DNA of 64,000 nt from contig NC_081809.1 in assembly GCF_030704535.1 (NCBI RefSeq), forward strand, positions 1,096,001-1,160,000, written 5' to 3'. The position numbers and the translations under genes are program-made. The notes under the pieces are model-generated. The model saw only the letters and a list, made by a program, of their open reading frames with translations, was not told where the DNA came from and made no database searches. Below are positions 49,001-60,829 of the stretch, in pieces. The number at the start of each line of letters is the position of its first letter. The stretch's first letter is position 1. This DNA comes from Vitis vinifera (Eukaryota; Streptophyta; Magnoliopsida; Vitales; Vitaceae).

Positions 49001-52000
49001 TCTTATCTCTTTTATTTTTAATCAGGGAGTATAGTTACCTATATCAACATTCGTGTGTTGCAGACCTGATGGTGGTAAGAATTTTTCTAGAAGCCATTTT
49101 CCTAATCTTGTGTTCCCAAATTCCAGCAAAACCAAATTGACTAGTTCAACCTAAAGCGATGTATAGACAATAACCAATTACATTATTTGAACACACGGCC
49201 CCACAGACAGATTAGAATAAATAAAATAAAAAAGCATAAAAAAACTGTTAGAACATAAACTTAAACATAAATATGTGTGATCACAGGGTCTCTTTAACAT
49301 CTAAGCAAATTCTTAGCAAGGATAAAGGTAATCAAGTGTAAAGCATCTTTTCCATAAATGATTTTGATCAAAGCTATGAGTGAAAAAAAAAAATCTACAA
49401 CCAAAAGAAAAAAAGAATTCAGTGGAAAGTTGAAACAAGTCAACCTTCCAACAAATGCTTTTAACAGAGATATTCCACCTCAAGACCTAAACTGAGATTC
49501 CAAGGAATAATTGCATGTTAAAAGGTGGGAGAACCACTTCAGTAGCTAGAAAAAATCAGTTATAAGTTGCAGAAAAAATAATATAAGAACACCTATAAAG
49601 AAACTTTTTATTTCTTCACACATTTCAGACACTGAACATGGGATGATCTCTTCTGTAACCTAGATACTACTACTGAAAGTAAAGCACACAAAGACATAGT
49701 GGAAATGAAAAAAAGCTTTGGAAGGCAGATTACAAGGAAAAAGAAAAGAGAACATACAGGATATAAGGAGTTCCAGACAAACATGCAATAAGATAGCATT
49801 AACAAAAATGAAAACTTGCTCAGCATATGTAGAGCATTCACATATACAAGTACAGTGGTACAAGGTTTTAACCTCGGTTTCCCCAACTTTACCTTTCCTT
49901 CCCCTACAATCAAGTCAACCGATGCCCTGCTCCTCAAGACTGCCTGTTCATGATTACCTTGACCAAGAACATTAGAACTTCTATCAATAAAATCATCACT
50001 TCTTCCTTCTCTTATCCTTTTGTATCTTTGCTGCTGTGATTTCTTGTTATGTACAAGCATCCCAACATGGGCAGATCCATATTTAGTATGAATCCTTGTG
50101 TGCCCAGAAGTCCTTTCATAGGAAAGTGATGCCTCCTCATTATACAAATTTTCATCTAGATGACTGGAGATTAATTCCTTCTCAGTCCAGTGCAATGCTT
50201 CATATTGCCGTCTTGATCTTCGTCTCCCTATCTGAACCTGATCATCAGGACCAATGATACTGTCTTTAGTGTTATAGGCATCATTATCATTGCCAAACCA
50301 GTCACTTTCTCTATATCCTTGAGGACATATTTGTCTCCTATCTCTCCCATGTCTTTCAGTTAATCTTGAATCATTCACATCATTTCTTCCATTGGCTGTA
50401 TGAGGTTCTCTGTAAGACCAAGAAGACAAAGACTGATGATCCACATGTCTTCCATATTCATCCTCGACCCCAATAGACCAGGAACTATCCAAATCCAAAT
50501 GACCATCCTCATATCTCTTCCTTCTCCCATATAAATTTACTTTTCTCCCAGTACTTGGCACGTGTCTTCCATATTTTTCAGCCAAAGAATTCCTCTCCTT
50601 GCACATGAATGGAACAGATCTTGTGATTTTTTCTTGTGCAACATCATCTGTATTTTTACATTGAAACAAATCATCATCATTATCAGGTCCTTCTTGGAAT
50701 TGGAGTTTGTCATTTTTCTTTCTCCGTCTTGTATCCCTTTCTTTGTCTGAGTAGGAGTACTTCAAAACCAACCGCCTGGACTCTCTATGAGTGAGAGTAT
50801 CTATGTCCTCTATACTGACATTCCTTTCACGATGATACCAATCTCTTTCCATCATTTTGTTGCCCGCTCTGGTTATTCTTTTTTCAAAAATATATTTGTT
50901 TCTGAAATGTGGATACATCTCGTCTCTAAAGCTCCGATGATCTTTCCAATGAGGATTTTCAGCACTCGCAGTTTGGACATGATTGTTAGCAAACTTTTCA
51001 CTGCAGTAATTGAAGGAAAGTTCTGTTTCCCTATAATATGAGAAACCTTTTCGATCATAAGAATCAAAATCATGCAGTTCCTTCCGTCTGCGGCGACTAG
51101 CAAATGAGTGACCCTTATCACTAAGCCCCTCAGTCTCAGACACGGGGAAGATATCATTATCATAAGAACCAAAATCATCCAGCCTTTCCTTCCTTCCCTG
51201 ACGTACAACAGAGGAATGAGCCCTACTGTGCATGCCCTCTACGTCAGACATGGGGGAGAAATCACCATCATAAGATCCCAAATCACACAACCTCTCCTTC
51301 CGTCGCCTACGGCCTGCTGATAAGTAATGCTTATAATGCAAGCCTTCTGAATTGGACATGGGGGAGACATCATCATCATGAGAACCAAAATCATGCAGCC
51401 TTTCCTTCTGTCTGCCATGACCAACTGATGAATGATTCCTATCATACAGGCTATCTACTGTCTTAGACATTGGGGAGGCAATATCATTACCACTGCGGAT
51501 TGCCATCTTATCCACACTGCAAGTGCTGGAATCACGATGCTTCCGTGCCTCCTGAACAGGACTTCTATTTCTAAAAGAATCTTTACAATCAATTGGCTTT
51601 GTTTTGCCAACTTTGTTTTTAGAGTTCTTGTGGAGATAATACTCAGATTTGATCAACTCTGGTCGGTCAGTTAGTAAATTTGACGATGGCTTTCTTCTAG
51701 CATTCTGATTCTTTTCTGGATCAATATAACCACCATCTTGGGATGCTACAGAATGACTTCCACGACGGGATGAGCTAGGGCTGTGACTAACCTGTTCATC
51801 GAGTGATAATTCTGTTTCCATCATGCATGGATCTGTATTGCATGTATTCCTTCCAACCATTTCCTTTGAGTTATTAAGTGCATCCAACACTTCAGAAATT
51901 CCTTCAGGCACATGAGCATTCATATTTTGAGAGCAATGTTTGTCACCATCAGGAATCTTTCCAGTTCCAACATTATCAGAATCCACAGACACTGGATTAG

Positions 52001-55000
52001 ATGCAGTTGATAGTTTGGAAAACCTAATCATATAAGAAAAAATCATAGTCACCTCATCAGTGGCTTCAAACAAAATCCAGAAACAAACAAAAAATTCCAA
52101 CTTCTTCTGACATATTTGAATACTTATTGAGATCCAATACAGCAAGAAGGTAAAGCCATTAATCATCAGTCATAATTGAAACTTAATCCGAAACTTAATA
52201 GGAACAACAAATACTTCAAATGATTTGGAAAATGCAGTGTGGTAAAAAATCAAATGATAAATTTCTGTGAAAGAAAAAAAGCACCAAAGACCTAGCAATG
52301 CTATATCAAGAAGGGTCCTTTGCCACTTGGGCTTCGAACAAGAGAATAACATCCAAAATAGAAAGAAGCAACACAAAGAATGACAGAAGGTATTAAAAAT
52401 GCTCCACCATGAGTAGTTGAGTTCTGCATGTAAGAATGCTGTACTGAACAACCCACAATTGTTTTGCAAAAGCTATGTTTCATGGACATTTCTAAAAGAG
52501 TGGATCACACAAGGCAGATGCTAATTTTAGATATATTATGATGTGGTACTTCTACATTTCTTTGCAAGCATGAATTGAGCACCAACATGGTGCATAAAGT
52601 ATGTATTTCCACCTATAAAAGCACCAAGTGAGCAACAAATATTTTTAAGCTTGTTTAACCACCTCATCCACATATATGATTTGACCATAAGAAGTAACAT
52701 TATCATGTTTATGGATTCAAAACTATTCAATCTACTTCCCTGTCCTACCTCATCTCAGATATCGACAACTACACCCCACCAATGAAACACCAGAAGACAC
52801 AGAGACAGCACAGCAACTATGTAGAAACAGATGCAGTTCTAAAATCCATATGTATAACAACAACTACTATAAAGGACAAATTAATCCAAAATTATGTCGC
52901 CTACGTTCAATATAATTCAAACCTCTTCAGAACAGAAGACCTGTCTAATGTGACATTTTTCTCCAGACACGGCTTGTTTCCATTGCCACTACCATAACAG
53001 TGAATATCTTTGTTATCACCCACTTTAAAATCCCCATTTTCTGAGGATTCATCTTCAGTGCTATCTATATTGTCTATTTCATCATCCACAGAGTCCTGCA
53101 CAGCAATCTGCCAAAAAGCATGCCATAAGTGACAAAACAAGTGAAAGCGTTTCTCGTGTAAGCATTAGAACAAATTCAAGGTTGGCAGCCCACATGTATC
53201 ACAACACCAGAATCTCGATGACGTGGACGCCGTACATCCATAGATGGTTGACGTTCACCTGTGCTACCTTCAACCTGAATAGCTCTGCCTTTTGGCTGAA
53301 ACAATCAAAACAGAGTTACCTGATTATTATTCTAAACAACTTAATTTGACAATGTTTCATTGAACTGAAATGTAAGCAAACAAGTATAAATATAACAAGT
53401 AAAATAAGGGAGGGAGAAAAAGCCACTTCCTAATTTACACATACCAGTTCCAACCTGTCAGTACTTTTTGAAGTAGGAGAAACTATACTTCCCTGTTTGC
53501 AGACAGGTTCTTGGCCATCTTTCTCATGCTCAAGTCCACCTTCTTCAGTCTATTTTAACATAAGCACAAAACAAGCACTCAAAATAGTATTACAACTGGT
53601 CAGCTCCTATCAAGAGTCTACTGCAATGATTTAAACACTCACCTGATTAGGTTTTGAAGAGTGATGCACTGGGGTCTGGTTCAGTATGTGCATCTGCTTT
53701 CGATATTGTTCCTGTTACCCAACTTAGGTTAAGGCTTCTGTTTATGAGAAGAGATGTCAAAGGAAACAAACATAAATGCAGAATGACCTTTTTTTTCTTT
53801 TTAATAGGTAAATTTTTGTCCCCAATGGAATTTGAACCCAGAAACTCCCAGACATCCTCCCCAACCCTTTACCACTTGAGCTAGGCCCCATAAATCCAGA
53901 ATGACCATAAGCCCAAACCCACCAACATCATAGAAGCAAAATCACTACGTAATTCAGCAAACCAGCCCCACCAGCCAGAATTCATATAATTTATGACAGA
54001 AACAACTTTAGGATCTATTGAAGGGGCACTAAAAATAGATCATACATTAAAATTTTTTCAGAAGCACATATGCCAAGGTGAACTCATTTACCAGGGAGTT
54101 ACAATAATTTTTCCAAGTTTCTTCATTGAAACCGAAATTGAAGAAATCAGTTAAATCTACTCCAGGATGCCTCCAGGGCTTCTGCTCAAATGTATCGATA
54201 TTAACATCTAGAATAGTCCTGAACAAAAACAGGGAAGTGCCTATTAATTGAGATCATTAAACAAGGAAGAAGGTTGACAGAAAGAATTAGTTACCAGCCA
54301 GTCATCCTCACTACAACGCCAAAACTAAGTTTCATAATCATAATGAATTCACATTTTTTTGTAAATAATTATAAAAAGAATTCACAAGGCATTTACTCTA
54401 GTCACTACATGATACATGGTCCATATAATATTAATTTGCCTTTTTAATAGACACATTCACATGCATGCACCACTGATAAACCGTGAAAGAAATCAAATTT
54501 ACACACAAAGAAGATGATAGCCACATTTACTTACCTATACCAGGGAAGTGAGAAACCATATCCACCTTGAGCTACTAGTGGAGCAGCTCTGGTGTGAGTT
54601 GAAGCAATTTCAACTGAGCTTGATCCCTTATGTTGGTTGCTTCCATTTTCCTCCCAATCACCTCTAGCCAACATTGAAGAGAAGGAAGCAACCTTTGCAG
54701 TCCCATTGGCTTTTGCGTTACTTGGAAACACTGTTGAGTGAGACCGTATGTACTGCACAATGCACAAAAGCTCTTTAAGCTCTACAGTCAGGAAATATTA
54801 AATAACATAAAGAGTGAATCTACCTCTTAATTCAAAATTGAGTACATTCTTAAACTATCGTGTCCTAAGACATTATATATATCCACAACACCAAATGAAA
54901 CCATTACAATTGTGAATTGTGAATTGTCTTTAAACTTAACCAAAGAAAGAATGAAATCGATCTTTAGAAGGAAATGTCTAGCATTTAGAAAGCAATTTGA

Positions 55001-56212
55001 CAGCTTAATATAGAGATATCACTATATCAACCACCAAGAAATAGAAACAAAACCATTTTTCAAAAGACCTGAAATTAGAGATATCACATGATCACCTCAA
55101 AACATATAGACTATGTTTGGTTCCTGGAAAGTGACAAGGAAAGAAAAAAATGCTAAAGAAAATGATTTTCACACATTTGGCTTTCCTATAAAAAAACATA
55201 AAAGAAAATCAAATACAATTAGAATTGGTTGGAAACTTATATATTTTGTAAATTGTTTAATATTTATATAAGAGAGATAAAATAAATTAAATGAGTTTGA
55301 AGTAGATTTAAATCTATTTTTTATTTTCCCTCCCTCTTTCTTTCCTTCCAAGTTTTTCCTTTATATTCTTTCCCTCGCATTTCGTGGAACCAAACATAGC
55401 CATAGCCTTCATCATTTTCTAATACCCTAAAATCCTTTCAATTTCCAAACAAGGGCTAATTCAAAAACAGAAACTCACACATTTCCAGTAAATACATTCA
55501 ACCACTGCGTATAACTAATTTCAGCTACGATCAAATCAAATAAACTTAAAACACAATTCACGGAACACAATTCAAATTTCTAAAACACCTAGCATACTGT
55601 AAAACGTCGTTCTCATTATCACCAATCGGACGCAGAAGGAAGGATTGAAAAGATTCAATAAATTTCTTTTTATCTCCGGTCGATCAATCGGCTTCTCTTT
55701 AAAGGGTTTACAAAAAACAAGATTCATAAAACAAGATTCAATCGGTTTTTCTTCTTAGAGGGGTCTTACTGATGACATAGCAAAGCCATGCCCACTACCT
55801 TGTATTGTGAAAACTGCAAATGATAACCACTCTTCGCTCCATTTCCTCTCTCACCGCCTGCAAAACCCTGCTCCATTCCATCGCCATCCTCACCATCACT
55901 CCCTCCCAGAACCCCAACACCACTCCGGACCGGAAACCTCTGGCCGTCCTCATCATTCAAGACAATGTTAAAATCATCTTCACTATCACTTCCATTATCC
56001 ACCACATTCGACTCCTCGTTCTCACTTTTCCGACTCGAACCGGCGTCTCCGATATCGAGCTCCTTCGAACCCGAACCGGAGGCGAAATCCTCTGCTTTGT
56101 GGGTGTCATTTTCGTAGAATCTTACGAAGTTTGGCGCACCATTGATTGCTGAGCTGGCTGGAATTTCGACGTCCGCGTATAAGTCGCCGAAATCATCACC
56201 AACGTCTTCCAT
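46099..56212 (-). CDS. FIPS3: FIP1-type polyadenylation factor (FIP1[III]-like), 10 exons
   Basis: Exons, 5' to 3': 56212-55799, 54752-54535, 54218-54092, 53711-53643, 53549-53445, 53295-53194, 53107-52923, 52023-49873, 49659-49620, 46650-46099. Sum 3963 nt, 1320 aa. The start [18 protein letters not shown] is the acidic Fip1 N-terminus. Exon 3 holds the Fip1 motif ([20 protein letters not shown], residues 224-243, then ETWKNYC). The 717-codon exon 8 is rich in Arg, Ser, Asp and Lys, with a four-copy repeat of about 36 residues at 590-733. The C-terminus is basic ([11 protein letters not shown]). Fip1 belongs to the CPSF part of the nuclear 3'-end processing complex and bridges poly(A) polymerase, CPSF30 and RNA. 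The 40-nt exon 9 is needed to restore frame between exons 8 and 10. Assignment to the FIP1[III] branch rests on the Arabidopsis gene order and overall look; FIP1[V] is the alternative. Intron 1 carries a MITE. Confidence 0.88.
48836..48855. repeat. GA-rich microsatellite in FIP1 intron 9
   Basis: An imperfect (GA)n run interrupted by GGGA. It lies inside the 3-kb intron between the 40-nt exon and the last exon. Confidence 0.7.
51042..51476 (-). repeat. Four-copy in-frame repeat (36-37 codons) in FIP1 exon 8
   Basis: Copies begin at 51476, 51365, 51257 and 51149 on the minus strand, so the spacing is 111, 108 and 108 nt. Copy starts read [24 protein letters not shown] and FPVSETEG. Each continues with an RRRRKERL-like basic patch and ends in [27 protein letters not shown] or DFDSYDRKG. 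Frame is kept and the copies have diverged, so the duplication is not recent. Confidence 0.9.
55109..55401. mobile_element. Tourist-like MITE in FIP1 intron 1, 293 bp
   Basis: The left end GACTATGTTTGGTTCC pairs with the right end GGAACCAAACATAGCC. ATA lies on both sides (55106-55108, 55402-55404), a slight departure from the usual TWA. It is noncoding. It is closest to the element at 23401-23731. Confidence 0.75.
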
Positions 56213-58028
56213 TGTGGATAAGCCCTAGGGTTTTGCCTCATCAATCGTCATAGGCATTCAACCATTTGGGATGAGGGAAAAAAAAAAAAAAGAATCTCAC
56301 GTTAAATAGGAGGTTTTGTTAGGGTCTATTACTGTATTACATACTGAAAAACACTAAATATCTAAAACCCTAGCCCAGAGTCCCAGACCGAACAAAACGA
56401 GTCGGTGGAGCTCTCCGACTTCAGCCTCGTGGCTTTGTTTTACACGAGACTATGAGAGTGTGGTTGTCTACAGACTCTACACTAGTCCGCCCGTCATAAG
56501 TTGGGATTGGGCTTTATATGTAGATGGGCCTTTGAGCCCAATCAGATTTACCCATTGTGCATGTTTAGTGATATAAATAGATTACGTTTTACTGTGATTC
56601 GGAAATATTCTTGATCTTTTTAACACTTGAAAATTTTTATTTTTCAAATTTTAAAAACACTTTTGAAAATCACTATCAAATGCATTTTTAATGTGGTAAC
56701 CCATCAAGACTTTTTGACCCAAACCTTAGATGGAACTTTGATTCCTAGAAGGGTAAAAAGTTTTCAAAAGATTAAGACATTTGCTTATTTTCATAAATGG
56801 GTAAAAATGTATTTTCACAAGTAGGTAAAAAGTACTTTGAGGGTTTGTATTTAATTTATGGACGGCCTTATAAACAAATAATTAAAAAAATTCCAAAAAT
56901 ATCCATGATTCAAGTTTACGAAAATATCACATAAAAATTAGGATAAAATATTATAAAACAAAAATGATCAAAACTAATAAAATTTTTAAAAAATGGTAAA
57001 ACAAGTAATAATGTATATATTAAAATTATTTTATTACAGAAAACGATATACTTATGATATAAGTTACAAATTTTAATAATAAAGTGTAGAAATTAAAATT
57101 TTATTTGGTATTAAATGGTTATTTATTAAATTTTGATGTATTCAATGATATAAAAGAATGATAATATATTTTGTATGGATGATCATGTTTTTATTTAAAA
57201 ATATTAATAATTTTATTTATAAATTTATATCCCTTTTATATTTAAATACTATATATCAAATCTAAATATAGATTTATTAATAAGATTATTATCATGGTTT
57301 TTATATTTTTAAATATGTATTTGAAAAAAATATAGTTAAAATTAATATTATTTTTATAAAGGGGTAAAATTACTTTCAAAAAATAGAAATTAGATTGAGA
57401 TGGGATGAAAGTATATGATTGATTTTTGCAATTTGTCCTCCAAATAGTTATATTTTTTAAATTATTTGATTATAACTATAAGATATACAAGCAAGATTTC
57501 TACTGTAATAATAATTGTTTGTAGGAAACAATTTTTTTTTCATAATGAGAAATTAATCAGATATAATTTTCAAGCTTCGAAAAATAAAAAAAAAAATACA
57601 AAAGAGAGAAAAAAGAAAGAGTAAATAAAAATAAAGAAATTAAATTTAATAAAATATTTTTATATATTTCTTTAATCTCATTTTACTTATTTATCTCTAT
57701 TGTAGCAAGATTAAATAATTTAAAAATATATAAATTTTAAATTAATTTTAATTATATTTTATTTTCTCTTATATTTTCTACTACATACAAAAACCATTTT
57801 CTTTAATATTTTCCCGGAACCAAAAATAGTCTTAATATTTGCAATCAACAAAGAAAAACACTTTATATCTAATAGTGTGATAAAAATAAAATCATTTCCT
57901 TGGAATTTATGAACATATTTCACAAACTTTTATCAAATTACAAAGTGACTTAATCAGAAATTACTAAATTAGACATGGTTCAAGTCTATGGCCCTTCATC
58001 AAATTACATGTCAATTGAGAAGATTGTT
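56213..58028. other. Divergence zone upstream of FIP1 and AT-rich spacer
   Basis: About 56213-56600 is GC-richer and likely the FIP1 promoter and leader on the minus strand. From 56600 to 57960 the sequence is very AT-rich. A stretch ending at about 57781-57835 with CCGGAACCAAAAATAGTC resembles the right end of the 293-bp MITE family, but a matching left end was not found. No gene is seen. Confidence 0.45.
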
Positions 58029-59294
58029 CTATTTGACAGGACCAACTGGTTTGTATAAGCCAATTTTCCTTCTCTGGATGAAATAAAAAAATGTTGCTGC
58101 CACCATTAAACCTCCAAACACCACTGTGCCTGCAAGAGAAATGCATAAACAATTGTTGCCATAAAATACATTAAGTAATTGTCTCCAGCACAGTATGCTA
58201 TAAAAAAAATGGCTTAGCAAAATACTCACCAATGGCAGCGAAATTTGGCTGGAGAATATTGATTGGAACCACACCTGTGAATTTGCACATCCAACACGAT
58301 TACTTTAAGGTGGGGAAAGTAAAATAATTTCACAATAATTTTTTATTTAATAAATATTAATCGTTTTTTTATCACATCCAATAAAAAAATATTACAAAAG
58401 TAAAAATAATAATAAAAAATATAAAAGAAAATTGAGCAGTGAAAGTGTCAAGTGGCTGCGAGTATTACACTGCGAGAAAATAAGTATAGGTCTAGCTTCA
58501 GATATGAAAAGGAGGGATCTGGAATAAGGCGATCTATATTCCATACCGTTATTGTGACAGTTAGATGAACGGCGGCCACCGGAGCAAAAGCAGAAGAAAT
58601 TCCGGTGAAGATCGCCACCGCCATATCCACAGAATCCGCCACTGTCTTCACACGAACGACAACCACCGTCGGACCTCCACGTTAGCTCGAACCCTTCTCG
58701 TATGCCTCTACCAAAATCATCAACCAAATCTCCACCAACCGACTTCTCAATCACCGGCACAGTCGCAGTCGTTTCACAGTACCCACTCCAGTCGAACTCC
58801 GGCACTGCTCCCACAATAAACACATAAGAGCGCTTCGTCCCATGCCGAAGACACTCCATAGACGGCAGTGAAGGTGGATAAAGCGTGCAGTTATAGAAGA
58901 AACGCAGCATGTTATTACGTGCAGTGTAGCTGAAAGCGGAAGAGTTGTCCAATGTAACACCATGAGGTGCCCGGGGACAACTCCCATTGTTTATGTCGAC
59001 GTAGCGGAGGGTAAGCGTATTTTCAGAGTAATTGATCTTCATGATGCTGTAGGCATCGCCGGAGAGGCGGAGAACAGGGCCACTGCCATCGCCACCGCAG
59101 GAGATCCCGAAGCCCGGGTATCCACAGTACCCCGACGGTTGATCTTGGTGCCAAAATGGGTAGCGGAAGACGCCGCCGCCGCAACTGAAATAAGGACGTG
59201 CAGTGATAGGTGGTTTAATGGAATGGCCATTGAATCCATTGATGGAGGTGTGAAGAAGGGTGATGTAGAGAAAGAGATGAAAGAGAGAGGCCAT
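58029..59294 (-). CDS. Kinase-less LRK10L/WAK-like receptor protein, 3 exons
   Basis: Exons 59294-58547, 58274-58230 and 58129-58029; 894 nt, 297 aa. A signal peptide covers about residues 1-20 (MASLFHLFLYITLLHTSING). A GUB_WAK_bind type galacturonan-binding-like domain follows at about 30-105, with FSCGGGVFRYPFW and GYCGYPGFGISC. A WAK_assoc-like part ends in the Cys cluster CRSCEDSGGFCGYGGG...FFCFC (about 210-240). One membrane segment at about 261-282 (FGGLMVAATFFYFIQRRK near its end) leaves a cytosolic tail of about 15 residues, then a stop. LRK10L-type receptor kinases have the same outside half plus a kinase domain; none is encoded between here and 57000. Exon sums and clean splice sites argue for a natural short form, not a broken kinase. 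A role in wall sensing is inferred. Confidence 0.88.
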
Positions 59295-60118
59295 GACTGA
59301 GGATGCCGATTTTTTAGGGTTTATATTCTTCGTTAGTGAACGTTATATTATTTATTTGATTATATATATATATATTTTTTTTGGTGTGTTAATTAATGTA
59401 CCCGACAGTCCAAAAACAACAGAAGTCAACGAAGTAAGTAGGAAGATGATTGAGATGGGAGCATATTTGGAATAAATCATTTCTTAATAAGCAGTTGTTA
59501 TGGATTGAAATTATGAAATAAACTTTTTCAACACCTGTCTCCCGATCCCAATATGTCACTGAGTGGCAGCTCACCAACTTGGTTCCAATTGAAAATCAAC
59601 TTAATTAATATAATCTTGGTTTAATAATAGGTGGCAAGCAAGTTAGTTAGGTTGGATTGAGATTCAACCCGATGTTTAACTTAACCTTAATTTAGCTAGA
59701 CTCGAGTTAAAGGAGTTATAGAGAAGAGTCTTGGGCTTTGTTTGGACTTTTCAAATTTTAATTTTTTTTTTATTTTTTTACCAAAATTTAATACATCAAA
59801 TTTCAGGTAGTAATGAAAAAAATAATTATTTTCATGAAGAATAAAATTATATACACCATAATTAATTTGACACTAATGTTTTTAAGATTATTTGAAAACA
59901 TGTACACTAAAATATGAATTTTTTAAGTGTCATTTTTTTAAAAATTTCAAATTTTATTCCCTTATTTGTTTATATGATTAATTTATTAAATTAAAAAATT
60001 AAGATAAATTTAATATTAGTTCTTCATTTTTAATTTGGGATTTATTTGAAATTTATTCTTAAAAATACTTTTTGGGTTATAAAATTAAAACAAAGTAGGG
60101 TATTTTTAGTTGTAGTAT
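59295..60118. other. Spacer between the receptor-like gene and the LTR element
   Basis: Starts with the probable 5' flank of the minus-strand receptor gene, with a (TA)n run at about 59361-59375. The remainder is AT-rich without a recognised gene. Confidence 0.4.
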
Positions 60119-60829
60119 TGTGGACCCCGTATTTTGGCTCAATGCGTTTACCACTCGATGGCGAGCTCGATTTTTATTTATTAAAATAATGACTTGGAGT
60201 CGCCACTTATTTTTGTTTTATTTTTAAAAGGGTTATTTTTGTTTTATTTTTAAAAGGGTAAACAAAATAAGAAAGAAAAACTCTAAGTGTGACTCCTTAT
60301 TTGGAAAAGGTGGTCTACGAAAAATCGGATCGGGTTCGGGGGTCAGGTTACTTATCGGGAAGGTACGGTGAGGACCGTAACACCCTTCTAAGTCCCTAAA
60401 ATCGGATTTCTACTAATAAAATGAAACAATCATGGCAATTGATGAGGGAATCAATGAATACTCAGAATGATCGTGCACATGTGAGAATCTAAACATGCAT
60501 ACAAAAAATGACCCGAGTAGATGTGGATGCGTACCTGGGCAGTGATCCATAAAGCGCTATCAAGAAGTGAGGTTAGTGCACAATTAAGGAATAGTTTCAA
60601 GCATGTCATAGAGCAGAATAAAATCAATCATGCATGACAATTAAATCAAACAAACAATCAATCAATCATAAGGAAATCACATATGTTGGGCCCCCACCAA
60701 AGCCCGATTTATATTGCATGAATTAATCCCATAAATTCCATTATTCGGAATTACGAAAAATTTGTTCCTGCTTATTAAAGTCGAGAGGAGCAGAAGATTG
60801 TTTGAAAGCCAAAGCGGAATTAAAACTAT

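Noticed and set aside
49608-49872. Direct read-through from FIP1 exon 8 into the intron
   Set aside because: The open frame continues, but composition changes at once to hydrophobic intron-like sequence. A good GT donor at 49872 and the frame-restoring 40-nt exon explain the locus better.
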